A DNA stretch of 48,959 nucleotides from CAYRQP01 sp964426545 (GCA_964426545.1 CAYRQP010000016.1:1-48959), one strand, 5' to 3'. Numbered from the stretch's first letter, positions 33,603 through 42,999 are shown. Notes: generated by a model not told the origin, from the letters alone. Numbers and translations: made by a program.

Positions 33603-34990
33603 TTTCCATTCTCCTTCGAATTCCCAAAGATTCCGTGTTCTCTCAATTTAGAAAGTGCTCTTTCTTCAATCTGCCTTATCCGCTCCCGGCTGATTTTGAA
33701 TACCCTGGCGAGGTCACGCAGGGTGCAAGGGTCATCATTCGACAGACCATACCTGAGCGAAATAATCGTCTTCTCCCTGTCTGAAAGAGATTCCAGAACT
33801 TCATCGAGTCGGCTTCTCAGGTCATCCTGAAGAACCGAACCGGCGTGGGACATCAGACTGCCTTCCAGAAAATCTGCCAGAACAGTATTCTCGATCCCGC
33901 TCGAACAATCCAGGGACAGCGTTGGAGAGGTTGCAAGACATATACTCACTATCTGCTCAGTCTCCATTTCCATATACCCCGCCAGTTCTTCTATATCAGG
34001 GGTTCGGCTGTACTCATTCTGAAAACTATCTACAGCATTCTTTATTATCCTGTTCTCGGCAATCACATACGCAGGTAGGTGAATCAGACGTGTCTGTTTT
34101 GCCAGGATTCTCAGAATTGCCTGCTTTATCCACCAGACTGCATAGGTAGAAAACCTGAATCCCCTGTTAATGTCGAAGCGTCTTGCAGCTTCAAGTAAAC
34201 CATAGCATCCCTCCTGCACAAGATCCATCTCTTCAAGAGCATCGCTTATATGGTAATGTCTCACCTGTGCAAGAACCAGCCGCAGATTCCCTTCCACATA
34301 TCGTTCCAGTGTTTCAGCGAACTGTCTCACTGCATCATCGAACACTTTTTCCTGATGGATATATTCGGTTATAGACACACCCATTCTAATCTCGATAAGA
34401 TCCAGTTGATTCTCGATAGAAATGAGTTCGGGATACTTCTCCCAGGAATCATATTGTCTCTCGATGTCTGAATACTCATAACTGATAGCATCTTCGACGG
34501 ATGATGAGATATCCCCATCGAGTTTACTAAGTAGTTTTCTCCTTCTTACGAGCAATTGTGTACATATATCCACACCTGCAAAAACATCTCTGCCGACGGC
34601 CTCGACCCTTGCCCAGTTCAGACACAGTTCTCTGACAGCGGAGCGCCTTGGATATCTAACCTGCAAACAGGGGATTAGTTCGAGCAGTATCTTACGGTTT
34701 TCTTTTCTGAGAATGCCCTTTTGAATTCCCCAGTGATTCCTGTCGATTATGAATTCCCGAACTTTTCTGCCCTTTGCAAGTCTATACAGATGTTCCGTCA
34801 TTCGTCTTCTGCCGAACGGCAGGCAGAGAATTGCCTTCAGCATCAGGAAGCGCAGCGATTCCTGCTTCGTGTGGATTTCCTGCTCTTCCTGTTCTGTCAT
34901 TTCAGGAACGACATCCAGTTCCCTGTAGAAGAGTCTTGCTGAAGTCAGGTCAAGTGACCTGTGTTCCTTATAATTCCGTTTCCCCGGCAT
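33599..34990 (-). CDS. rpoD: RpoD-type RNA polymerase sigma factor
   Basis: A sigma-70-family factor of 463 residues. Region 1.2 is at about 14-48 (FYRELDVVPEMTEQEEQEI). A non-conserved helical region spans about 49-215. Region 2 is at about 222-300 (DLVQEGCYGLLEAARRFD and STYAVWWIKQAILR), region 3 at about 304-380 and region 4 at about 395-455, with the -35-reading helix ISRERIRQIEERALSKLR. The non-conserved insert and the position after dnaG point to the housekeeping sigma factor. Region 1.1 is missing. In region 2.4 the residue matching E. coli Thr440 is Leu. It overlaps dnaG by 23 nt. Confidence 0.88.
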   Translation of the reverse strand: MPGKRNYKEHRSLDLTSARLFYRELDVVPEMTEQEEQEIHTKQESLRFLMLKAILCLPFGRRRMTEHLYRLAKGRKVREFIIDRNHWGIQKGILRKENRKILLELIPCLQVRYPRRSAVRELCLNWARVEAVGRDVFAGVDICTQLLVRRRKLLSKLDGDISSSVEDAISYEYSDIERQYDSWEKYPELISIENQLDLIEIRMGVSITEYIHQEKVFDDAVRQFAETLERYVEGNLRLVLAQVRHYHISDALEEMDLVQEGCYGLLEAARRFDINRGFRFSTYAVWWIKQAILRILAKQTRLIHLPAYVIAENRIIKNAVDSFQNEYSRTPDIEELAGYMEMETEQIVSICLATSPTLSLDCSSGIENTVLADFLEGSLMSHAGSVLQDDLRSRLDEVLESLSDREKTIISLRYGLSNDDPCTLRDLARVFKISRERIRQIEERALSKLREHGIFGNSKENGN

Positions 34991-36737
34991 TTTTCACTTT
35001 CATCAGTTCTCTGCCCGTACTCCGGATCTCTTCCTGTATTTCAGCCTTCTCAGCGTCATCGGCTGTTTTGAGACGCTCTGAAAGTTCGCGCAGTTTAGTT
35101 TCCAGCCTGTGTCCTTCGACACTATTCATCAGTCTTTCCCTATCAGGTGAATCAAGCGGTTCCGCGTCGGTTAACAGTGATGAACAGAGTGAAGCGTATT
35201 TATCCGTCATTGCCGATAGAGAGATGGATGAATATCCTTCTTCTGCCTGCAGTTTCATCTCACGAAATATCTCTTCCGCGATACCGCTCCGGAAGTCGTT
35301 TCCGGTAAGAAAACTCATCAGGGTGTCATTATACCCATCAGAAGAAGAAAGAAGTGCTTTCAGCAATGCAGTGTCCCAGGATGAGAGTACCCCTTCGGCA
35401 GAATCAGATTTCCGGGGATGTGCTTTTCGTTTTGTAACTGTTTTCGCTTCTTCTTCCAGAACTTTGAGAGAGTATCCGGTCTGCTCTGATATGACTCGCA
35501 TGAGAGTCTCTTCCATGACAGGACTCGAAGATCGGGAAGTGATCTCGATCAATCTTCGGAGAACACGTATTCTCTTTTGTGTGCCGGTTACGCTCTCCCA
35601 TCCCCCAAGCAGTTTTAAAGCAAATACTATTGGATTTGACGCTTCCTGTATCAATGTAAAGATACTTTCCGCACCGTGTGCGAGTATGTAATCGTCGGGA
35701 TCCTGCCCATCAGGTATCGAGACAATTCGAGACAGAGCGCCCTCCTCGAGAATTACTTCTGAAGCTCTTACTGCAGCTTTCTGTCCGGCACCGTCTCCGT
35801 CATAGCACACAATGATCTCACCCGGAGCCGACTTCAGGTATCTTGCCTGCGCAGGTGTCAGTGCGGTACCGCAGGTAGCTGTCACACATTCGAATCCCGC
35901 TTCCACGAACCGGGCGTGGTCGAAATAACCTTCCACAAGAATGATCATGTCGAGGTCCCGGACACTCTGCAGAGCATCACGATAACCATAGAGAACACTG
36001 CTCTTTGTGTATATAGGGGATTCCGGTCCATTCAGATACTTGGGAACTCCTTCAGACGATTTATCTATTGTTCTTCCCCCAAATGATATCGGTCTTCCGC
36101 GCCTGTCTGAGATTGGGAATAATAGTCTTTCCCTGAACCTGTCATAGACGCTGTCGTGGTGTTTCTTCGACTCCAGGGATAATCCTGACTCGACAAGCTG
36201 TGAAACCGAGTAACCCTCTCCCTTGAGGTAATCCGTAAGCCTGCTGCCACCCGGTGCCCATCCGATTCCGATCTTCCTGATTGCAGATTCGGAAATATTG
36301 CGAGACTCGAGGTATTTCCTTGCTTTGGAACCCTCTGCATCTTTCAGCATCCGGATGAAATACTGATTGGCTTTCCTGAGTATTTCGCGAAGAACATCTG
36401 TCCTTGAAGTATCACGTGTATCTGTTTCAAGCACAATTCCGGCTTCATTCGCAAGTTCTTCGAGTGCATCCCTGAATGACATTCCGAGATATTTCATGAG
36501 GAATGAGAAGACATCCCCGCCGGCACTGCAGCCGAAACAGTGGTAGTTCTGACGTTCAGGTGATACAAAAAAGGATGGGGTTTTCTCCTTGTGAAAAGGA
36601 CACAGCCCTTTGTAACTTCTCCCGCTTCGCTTCAGTTCCACAAACCTGCCGACAACTGTATGGATATCTACGGCTTCCCGGACGCGTTCGATTTCACGGG
36701 TTCCGTAAAATCCGCTGCTTTTTTTGCCGGAACTCAT
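34968..36737 (-). CDS. dnaG: DNA primase
   Basis: DnaG makes RNA primers for chromosome replication. The 589-residue protein has the CHC2-type zinc domain (CPFHKEKTPSFFVSPE then HCFGC, residues about 40-64). The catalytic core has the DnaG motif RLLFPISDRRGRPISFGGR, and the Toprim domain has ILVEGYFD and CYDGDGAGQKAA. The C-terminal DnaB-interaction region is not obviously conserved. It sits in the classic dnaG-rpoD order, 10 nt after mutS2, and overlaps the sigma gene by 23 nt. Confidence 0.96.
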   Translation of the reverse strand: MSSGKKSSGFYGTREIERVREAVDIHTVVGRFVELKRSGRSYKGLCPFHKEKTPSFFVSPERQNYHCFGCSAGGDVFSFLMKYLGMSFRDALEELANEAGIVLETDTRDTSRTDVLREILRKANQYFIRMLKDAEGSKARKYLESRNISESAIRKIGIGWAPGGSRLTDYLKGEGYSVSQLVESGLSLESKKHHDSVYDRFRERLLFPISDRRGRPISFGGRTIDKSSEGVPKYLNGPESPIYTKSSVLYGYRDALQSVRDLDMIILVEGYFDHARFVEAGFECVTATCGTALTPAQARYLKSAPGEIIVCYDGDGAGQKAAVRASEVILEEGALSRIVSIPDGQDPDDYILAHGAESIFTLIQEASNPIVFALKLLGGWESVTGTQKRIRVLRRLIEITSRSSSPVMEETLMRVISEQTGYSLKVLEEEAKTVTKRKAHPRKSDSAEGVLSSWDTALLKALLSSSDGYNDTLMSFLTGNDFRSGIAEEIFREMKLQAEEGYSSISLSAMTDKYASLCSSLLTDAEPLDSPDRERLMNSVEGHRLETKLRELSERLKTADDAEKAEIQEEIRSTGRELMKVKNAGETEL

Positions 36738-36747
36738 CTATCTGCCG

Positions 36748-39060
36748 TCACTTCCTGAGTTCAGCGACAGTCACACCTGTACCACCTTCTGCCGGCTCTC
36801 CCATTCTATGAGAAAGGACTCTTCTGTCGCTTTTCATGCTTCTGTTTACGGCACGCATGAGAATACCTTCTCCCTTGCCGTGTATCACCCTTATTATAGT
36901 CATTCCTGCTGAAATACAGTCATCGATGCTCGTGTCCAGTTCTGCTATGGCTTCTTCCGCCGACATGCCTCTGAGATCGATCTCCGGCCCAGCATCTACA
37001 GATGCATTATATGCGATACTCAGGACGGTAGTTTCACTTACATCTGCGGGAGTAAGGTCCGAGGTCGAGCAGCGCAATCTAACATTCCCCATTCGAATTA
37101 CACAGTTGTCATTCGATACCTCTTCGATGACACCGGTCCCTTCCCACCCGGAAACTGCTACGCTGTCTCCAACTTCGAATATGTTCGATTCTCTATCTGC
37201 AGGCTCGCTTTCTTTCTTAACCGGAATGGTATCAGCCATATCTCTTATCTTTTTCCGTATCTCTTTTCTTTCACTGATATCCTGTGTCTGCCCCAGTTGG
37301 GTGAGAAGTGAATCAGCCCTGGAGTTGTACTCCCTTGCCTTCTCTTCATTCTCTTCCAGTATCCTCCTGCGCATCTTGTCGAGTTCAGTAATCTCACTCT
37401 CCAGTTCAAGACGGAGTTTAGTGTTCTTTTCCAGGCTTTCAGCAGTCTCTTTTCTATTGTCGGTGATTTCCCGATCGAGAATAGTGGTCTTTTTGGAGAG
37501 TTCTTCTATCAGATTGTCGAGTCTGAATGATTCACCTGACATCTCCTTTGCACGTGTCAGTACTTCATCGGGGAAATCCATCCTATCGGCAATTTCAAGA
37601 GTGTATGATGAGCCCGGCAAACCCAATCTAAACCTATAATCCGGTTCCAGCGACTCTATGGCGAAGTTCATACTCCCGTTGATGAAGCCGTCTCTATCCC
37701 GTGCAGAATTCTTCAACTGCCCCATATGCGTCGTTACAATCGCTTTGCATCCGGAAGCAGCCAGGTAGTCGAGTACCGACAGTGCCAGGGCGGTTCCTGT
37801 GACAGGGTCTGTACCACCGGCAGGTTCATCGATAAGTGCAAGTCCACCCGCTTTCAGGGTATTCAGCATTTCCAACTGTTCCCGCAGACGTGCCGAGTAA
37901 GTACTTTCATGTTCGGAAATGGACTGATTGTCTCCGAGGGATACAAGCACATTGCTAAAGAACGGCAGTGTCGACCCCGGAGAGACAAATGCGCCTACCC
38001 CGGATTGCGAACACGCCACCGCCAGACCGATTGATTTCAGCAATACACTCTTGCCTCCCGCATTAGGCCCACTGACAACGAGTACTTTCCATTTGACCGG
38101 CAGAATAACATCATTGGGAATCATCTCGTCATTCGGGATAAGCGGGTGACGGAGTTTCAGTAAAGCTGTAGCACCCTCTTCCGGAAACACGGTCTTGTTT
38201 TTCAAATGATATTCAGCTCTTGCGTATATTGCATCGAGTTCAGTGAATATCTCATATCCGCGCTGAATCTCTGTCTTTCGTTCTCTCAGTCTGCCAGTTG
38301 CCTCTTTTAGAATCCTGCGAATCTCATATTCCATGTCGAGCACGGCTTCGCGAAGTTCATTCCCGTCTGAGACAACCTCTTCCGGTTCAATGAAAAAAGT
38401 TCCTCCGCTTTCAGACCTGTCATGAACTATACCTTTCACTGACCGTCTGTGCGTGGCAATAACAGGCAGAACATGGCATCCGTCCCTGACCGTCGGGGGT
38501 GCTTCGCGCAGGATACCCCTCGATGACAGAGAAACCGATATTCTCTCTATCTTCTGTGAAAGTCTTTGCCTTAATCCGGCGGTCTGTGATATCAATTTCG
38601 ATAGTTTTTTAGAAGCCGATTTCTTTATTTCTCCATCCTTGTCTATTACGGAGTAATAGTACTTTCCCAGTTCGGGAAGGCGGGGAATCTCCCTCGCATA
38701 CACGGCAAAAACATCGTTATTCTGCTCTTCGATGTGTTCCTGCAGAACAGATGCAAAAGAGTCCATTTCAATCAGTGCTTCTCCGGCGCTTCTGATTAAT
38801 GAAGCGTCCAGTAAAATGACATCTTCTTCGAGTGCTTGCAGTATTTCTCCCAGCCGATCCAGATTCGATACACAGGGGCGTCTGCCAGTCTGAAGTAATC
38901 CCGCAGCAGCGATAGTCTCTCTGCGCAACCTATCTGAATGAGTCCTACTTTTCGCAGGTGTTAGTTTGGATATTAGCTTCCGGGCGGCTTGACTGTGGGT
39001 GAATTCCGATTGGTGTTTAAGAACAGTGGCGTACTCGAGTTTTCGAAGGTATGGCTGCAA
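36748..39060 (-). CDS. mutS2: Endonuclease MutS2
   Basis: MutS2 is a MutS-related ATPase that lacks the mismatch-recognition domain and acts on branched DNA and on stalled, collided ribosomes. The 770-residue protein has a helical core (1-300), the ATPase with Walker A GPNAGGKSVLL (331 onward), ALIDEPAGGTDP and a coiled-coil clamp (about 500-620). A C-terminal Smr nuclease domain has EIDLRGMSAEEA and RVIHGKGEGIL. The length is normal. It starts 17 nt after dnaJ and ends 10 nt before dnaG. Confidence 0.95.
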   Translation of the reverse strand: MQPYLRKLEYATVLKHQSEFTHSQAARKLISKLTPAKSRTHSDRLRRETIAAAGLLQTGRRPCVSNLDRLGEILQALEEDVILLDASLIRSAGEALIEMDSFASVLQEHIEEQNNDVFAVYAREIPRLPELGKYYYSVIDKDGEIKKSASKKLSKLISQTAGLRQRLSQKIERISVSLSSRGILREAPPTVRDGCHVLPVIATHRRSVKGIVHDRSESGGTFFIEPEEVVSDGNELREAVLDMEYEIRRILKEATGRLRERKTEIQRGYEIFTELDAIYARAEYHLKNKTVFPEEGATALLKLRHPLIPNDEMIPNDVILPVKWKVLVVSGPNAGGKSVLLKSIGLAVACSQSGVGAFVSPGSTLPFFSNVLVSLGDNQSISEHESTYSARLREQLEMLNTLKAGGLALIDEPAGGTDPVTGTALALSVLDYLAASGCKAIVTTHMGQLKNSARDRDGFINGSMNFAIESLEPDYRFRLGLPGSSYTLEIADRMDFPDEVLTRAKEMSGESFRLDNLIEELSKKTTILDREITDNRKETAESLEKNTKLRLELESEITELDKMRRRILEENEEKAREYNSRADSLLTQLGQTQDISERKEIRKKIRDMADTIPVKKESEPADRESNIFEVGDSVAVSGWEGTGVIEEVSNDNCVIRMGNVRLRCSTSDLTPADVSETTVLSIAYNASVDAGPEIDLRGMSAEEAIAELDTSIDDCISAGMTIIRVIHGKGEGILMRAVNRSMKSDRRVLSHRMGEPAEGGTGVTVAELRK

Positions 39061-39077
39061 AACAGGCTACCCCTCCG

Positions 39078-40163
39078 TCATGTGCTTTCTTCAGAATTGA
39101 GCGGTTGAAAATTATTCGATTCCCTGAGTTTCCGGAGCAGCTTCTTTTCATCCCGCGATAATCTCTCAGGGATAAATACATTGACAATGACCTTTATATC
39201 GCCCCGGCCCATTCTTCTCAGATGACTTACACCCTTCCGTTTCAGCACCATTACTTCACCGGGCTGTATTCCCCCCGGAACATCGATCTTCTTTTCTTCT
39301 GCATCGAGCCCCACCTGTGGAACATATATTTCCGTCCCGAGAGCCGCATCCGGAAATGAAACAGTGACATTGAACACAAGATTGTCCCCCTCCCGTCTGA
39401 AAGGTCCATAGTCGATACTACGGATGTGAAGCACAAGGTCTCCGGGTGGTCCGTCACCCGGTGAATAATGCCCCATTCCCCTCACGCGGATATAATGCCC
39501 TTCGGAGACACCGGGCGGAATGTCCACTGCAATGGTCTTTTCTTTCTTTTCGGTGCGTCTGCCTGCACATGCAGAACACTTTTCCACAGGAATTCTACCC
39601 CTGCCGCCGCAGGCTCCGCACTCACTCACTGACTGGAATGAACCAAGAATAGTCTGCCGTACAGTCCGCACCTGTCCGTTCCCGCCGCAGTTTCCGCAGG
39701 ACTTAATTCCGGCTGACGGTTCAGCACCGCTTCCGCTGCAATGACTGCAATGTTCATGTCTTTGGATTGTTATTTCTCTTTTTACACCGAGACTGACTTC
39801 ATGCAATTCTAGGTCTACAGCGACGATCTTATCTTCCCCAGGAACACTTCTCCGGGCACCGTTGAAGTTGCCGAAGAAACTCTGGAATATGTCCATTGCA
39901 TCACCCATGCCGAATCCGCCGAAGATATCTGTCATGTCAGGCATACCGTCCGTACTACCCCTCAGGTCGAACATCTGTCTTTTCTGCGGGTCACGGAGGA
40001 TTTCATACGCCTGCGTTACTTCCTTGAATTTTCCCTCGGATTCAGCATCCCCGGGATTCTTGTCGGGATGGTACTTCAATGCAAGTTTTCGATATGCTTT
40101 CTTGATAGTGACTTCATCCGCGTTACGCTCGACATTGAGGATTTCATAAGGGTCTATGTTCAT
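39078..40163 (-). CDS. dnaJ: Chaperone protein DnaJ
   Basis: DnaJ is the co-chaperone that delivers clients to DnaK and stimulates its ATPase. The 361-residue protein has the J-domain with HPD at 32-34, a short Gly/Phe-rich linker (about 70-105) and a zinc-finger region. The first three CxxCxGxG repeats are regular (CSHCSGSG, CGNCGGNG, CGACGGRG), but the last reads CSACAGRR, losing the final glycine. The C-terminal substrate-binding domains are complete. GGA precedes the ATG. A hairpin lies between it and dnaK. Confidence 0.95.
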   Translation of the reverse strand: MNIDPYEILNVERNADEVTIKKAYRKLALKYHPDKNPGDAESEGKFKEVTQAYEILRDPQKRQMFDLRGSTDGMPDMTDIFGGFGMGDAMDIFQSFFGNFNGARRSVPGEDKIVAVDLELHEVSLGVKREITIQRHEHCSHCSGSGAEPSAGIKSCGNCGGNGQVRTVRQTILGSFQSVSECGACGGRGRIPVEKCSACAGRRTEKKEKTIAVDIPPGVSEGHYIRVRGMGHYSPGDGPPGDLVLHIRSIDYGPFRREGDNLVFNVTVSFPDAALGTEIYVPQVGLDAEEKKIDVPGGIQPGEVMVLKRKGVSHLRRMGRGDIKVIVNVFIPERLSRDEKKLLRKLRESNNFQPLNSEEST

Positions 40164-40199
40164 TCCTTTATTTCCAATCGTAAAATCATCCTGATACAG

Positions 40200-40233
40200 G
40201 AATCCCGGAGTACATTAGATGCATCCGGGATTC
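40200..40233 (-). other. Hairpin between dnaK and dnaJ
   Basis: A perfect 10-bp stem (arms 40200-40209 and 40224-40233, GAATCCCGGA with its complement) and a 14-nt loop lie in the 86-nt dnaK-dnaJ gap. No T-run follows in the minus-strand transcript. It therefore looks like an RNA processing or stability element, or a partial attenuator, rather than a normal terminator. Confidence 0.65.
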
Positions 40234-40249
40234 AGTGGTTCGATATTTG

Positions 40250-42124
40250 TTACAGCTGTGGCTCTACTGAATCGTCATCATCTTCAGAATCGAGAATTAC
40301 GACTTCAGGTTCTTTCTCTTCATCCACAGCATCTTCTATCATCTCAGCAATGTTCTTGAACGAAGCCAATGACCCTTTGGTACTTTTGCAGATACGGGCA
40401 ATATCAACCCTGTCATCCTTCTCTCGCGCTACCCGAAGTTCTTCCAGTGCCTTTGTCAATTCTGCCGTGTTTACCGGGTCCAGATAATCGTGAGAGTCGA
40501 GTATCTGCTGACACTCATAGATTAACTGGTCTGCAGTATTTCGGACTTCGACAAGTTTGAGTTTGGCCTTGTCGTCCCGGGCAAATGATTCAGCGTCCTT
40601 CATGAGTTTCTGTACCTGCTCTTCATTGAGTCCACCACTGGGATTTACAGTCATCTCCTGCGTATTTCCGGTTATGGCATCTTTTGCATTTACGACAAGA
40701 ATTCCGTTTGCATCGATTGCAAAAGTAACTTCGACTCGGGGGACACCTCTTGGTGCAGGTTGAAGACTCGTTAGTTCAAACCTGCTGAGACTCCTGTTAT
40801 CGGTGGCAAAATCCCGTTCTCCCTGAAGAACATGAATTCCCACAATCTGCTGATTATCTACAGCAGTTGTGAACATTCTTGCACGTTTGATCGGGATGGG
40901 GCTGTTTCGCTCGATTATGGGGGCCATGACACCGCCGAGAGTTTCGACACCCAGTGAAAGTGATGTAACGTCCAGCAGGACAAGGTCTTTTCTCTGTCCC
41001 GTAAGCACAGAAGATGCGATTGCCGCACCCATGGCGACTACTTCATCCGGGTTGACGCTGTGAACGGGTTCCTGGCTGAATTCTTCAGCAACAAGTTCCC
41101 GGACCATTGGAATCCTCGTGGAACCGCCGACAAGCACAACTGAATCGAGTTCATCTGGTGTTATTCCCGCGTCTTCCAAAACCTGTTTACAGAGCGGGCG
41201 TGTCTTGTCGACAAGATCCTTTATCAGACCCTCAAGAAGGCCTCTTGTGAGTGACATTTCGAGATGGATAGGACCCCCATCGCCTGATGTAATGAACGGC
41301 AAATTTATGGATGCTTCGAGTGCTGATGAAAGTTCACACTTTGCTCTTTCTGCTGCTTCTCTGATTCTCTGCGGGGCAACCGGGTCTTCCATTAGGTCGA
41401 TACCCTTGTCATTCTTGAATTCGGAAATAATCCAGTCGACTATCCGCGCGTCGAAGTCATCGCCACCAAGCTGTGTATTGCCCGTGGTTGCTTTTACTTC
41501 GAAGATACCGTTCACGACCTGAAGAACACTTATGTCGAATGTACCACCGCCAAAGTCGAACACGGCAATCTTCTTCCGTTCAGTTGCATCAGTCGATGCA
41601 AGTGCAGCAGCCGTGGGCTCGTTTAACAGACGCTTAACATTCAGTCCGGAAATCGTACAGGCAGTCTTCGTTGCTTTACGCTGTATTTCATTGAAATAGG
41701 CAGGAACTGTTATGACAACATCCGTGACTTCTTCACCAAGATACTCTTCCGCTCTTGACTTAAGATGTATCAGAATCATCGATGCAATTTCAGGGGGAGA
41801 ATAGTCCCTGTTTCCGATGTTGACTGCGGCATCACCCCTGCTGTCAGGAACGATTTTATAGGATACATTGAAAGTTTCGTCTGTAAGTTCGTCGAACTTT
41901 CTGCCAATAAGCCGCTTGATGCTTGCAATAGTATCAGTCGGATTTGTAATAGCCTGCCGCTTGGCAACTATTCCGACAAGTCTGTCACCGGTAGGCGTGA
42001 AAGCCACAACGGAAGGCATGACTCTGGGACCCTCGCCTGTTTGGATAACAACAGCCTCTCCACCTTCATAAACAGCAATACACGAGTTTGTCGTGCCGAA
42101 GTCTATTCCTATTGTCCTGCCCAA
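40250..42124 (-). CDS. dnaK: Chaperone protein DnaK (Hsp70)
   Basis: DnaK is the ATP-dependent protein-folding chaperone. The 624-residue protein starts GRTIGIDFGTTNSCIAVYEG, and has VITVPAYFNEIQR, IAVFDFGGGTFDIS and VLVGGSTRIP, all diagnostic. The substrate-binding domain and lid follow; the acidic tail ends SEDDDDSVEPQL. The start is a TTG at 42124, giving the usual MGRTIGIDFG, with AAGGGAG upstream. A near-consensus promoter lies about 55-80 nt before it. No grpE, hrcA or CIRCE element is nearby. It leads a co-directional run through dnaJ, mutS2, dnaG and the sigma gene. Confidence 0.97.
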   Translation of the reverse strand: MGRTIGIDFGTTNSCIAVYEGGEAVVIQTGEGPRVMPSVVAFTPTGDRLVGIVAKRQAITNPTDTIASIKRLIGRKFDELTDETFNVSYKIVPDSRGDAAVNIGNRDYSPPEIASMILIHLKSRAEEYLGEEVTDVVITVPAYFNEIQRKATKTACTISGLNVKRLLNEPTAAALASTDATERKKIAVFDFGGGTFDISVLQVVNGIFEVKATTGNTQLGGDDFDARIVDWIISEFKNDKGIDLMEDPVAPQRIREAAERAKCELSSALEASINLPFITSGDGGPIHLEMSLTRGLLEGLIKDLVDKTRPLCKQVLEDAGITPDELDSVVLVGGSTRIPMVRELVAEEFSQEPVHSVNPDEVVAMGAAIASSVLTGQRKDLVLLDVTSLSLGVETLGGVMAPIIERNSPIPIKRARMFTTAVDNQQIVGIHVLQGERDFATDNRSLSRFELTSLQPAPRGVPRVEVTFAIDANGILVVNAKDAITGNTQEMTVNPSGGLNEEQVQKLMKDAESFARDDKAKLKLVEVRNTADQLIYECQQILDSHDYLDPVNTAELTKALEELRVAREKDDRVDIARICKSTKGSLASFKNIAEMIEDAVDEEKEPEVVILDSEDDDDSVEPQL

Positions 42125-42177
42125 AATTTTCTCCCTTAATTTGCCTATTTACTTTATATAACACTTATACATCGTTA

Positions 42178-42205
42178 ATCATATAAACAAAGTATTTTAT
42201 GTCAA
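42178..42205 (-). promoter_or_regulatory. Promoter of the dnaK run
   Basis: On the minus strand TTGACA (42205-42200) and TATGAT (42183-42178) are separated by 16 nt. This leaves an untranslated leader of roughly 45 nt before the TTG start of dnaK. It looks like a normal housekeeping-sigma promoter, with no CIRCE or heat-shock-sigma motif nearby. Confidence 0.8.
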
Positions 42206-42229
42206 GTTCTTTAATTTCTAAGTTAACTC

Positions 42230-42976
42230 CTAAAACTCAGACTTGATATTTCCCCAGGTGGCTGGTGTAAGAGCACCTTCGCCCGGATCTATCTGGTACA
42301 CCTGTGCACCCGAAACTTCATATTCAGTCACCCAGAGGCTCGAACCGTCCCAGGCAAGGTCCTGCGGAGTCTCCATCGTAAGTACGACAATGTCCCACGG
42401 CCATGGGTCCCCGGGTAGCATACGCATTAGCGACTTGGTGTTCTGGTCTGTTATCCAGAGAAAGAAGCCGTCGAATGCCAGTCCGGTCAGTCCTTCAAAT
42501 GATTTACCCGGATTCTGGGGGAAAAAGTAATCGAGAATTGCTCCTGTCTCAGGGTTAAGTTCGTACACGAGATTATCGCGCCAGTTGGTCGACCAGATCG
42601 TATTCGATGTTACATCCCATGCAAGACCTTCATTGGTCTGAGGACTCGGTCCGGGAATTGAGTCAACGACTGCACCTGTCTCAAGGTCGCGATAATATAT
42701 CCATGGGTGATCGCATACAAGAAGATACTCTCCGTCATAGGCTAGACCTGTAAGACAATCGGTGCCAAGCCCCGGCATCGAGTCAAGAGCGGCCCCGGTG
42801 GCGGGATCAATTTTATAGATCATTGTTGTGACATCGCTTGTAATCCATAGATAGCCATCGATCCAGACGAGCCCATCAGGATTTCCCGCAGGTGCCGGAA
42901 TCGTGCTGAGTACATCGCCAAGGTCAGCAAAACTGAAAGCAGCAACTACTGCAAGCAGAGTTATTGAAAACTTCAT
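42230..42976 (-). CDS. Secreted beta-propeller-like protein
   Basis: The 248-residue exported protein has a clear signal peptide (residues 1-17, ending AFSFA). The mature part is made of repeats of roughly 40 residues with the pattern LAWD(G/S)xxLW(V/I)T followed by YxIDPxTGA. This suggests a small propeller like those in SMP-30, glutamine cyclotransferase or NHL-type proteins. I see no catalytic residues to name, so binding or structural roles are equally possible. It ends TPATWGNIKSEF, a short tail after the last blade that might be a sorting or anchoring signal. It has its own promoter and a strong GGAGG site, so it is probably well expressed. Confidence 0.75.
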   Translation of the reverse strand: MKFSITLLAVVAAFSFADLGDVLSTIPAPAGNPDGLVWIDGYLWITSDVTTMIYKIDPATGAALDSMPGLGTDCLTGLAYDGEYLLVCDHPWIYYRDLETGAVVDSIPGPSPQTNEGLAWDVTSNTIWSTNWRDNLVYELNPETGAILDYFFPQNPGKSFEGLTGLAFDGFFLWITDQNTKSLMRMLPGDPWPWDIVVLTMETPQDLAWDGSSLWVTEYEVSGAQVYQIDPGEGALTPATWGNIKSEF

Positions 42977-42999
42977 TTTTCCTCCAAATTTCTTGTGTT

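Noticed and set aside
32772..33650. Cobalamin riboswitch for the btuFDC genes
   Set aside because: btuF overlaps the sigma gene by 4 nt, leaving no leader space for a riboswitch.
34774..35691. A 305-codon plus-strand open frame
   Set aside because: It is antisense to the C-terminal part of dnaG and the start of the sigma gene. The Ser-rich translation is typical of a reverse-frame shadow.
36836..37639. A 267-codon plus-strand open frame
   Set aside because: It is antisense to the MutS2 Smr and coiled-coil region and is Ser/Leu-rich without domain signals.
42125..42229. CIRCE or another heat-shock operator upstream of dnaK
   Set aside because: No TTAGCACTC-N9-GAGTGCTAA or near match is present; only a standard promoter is seen.
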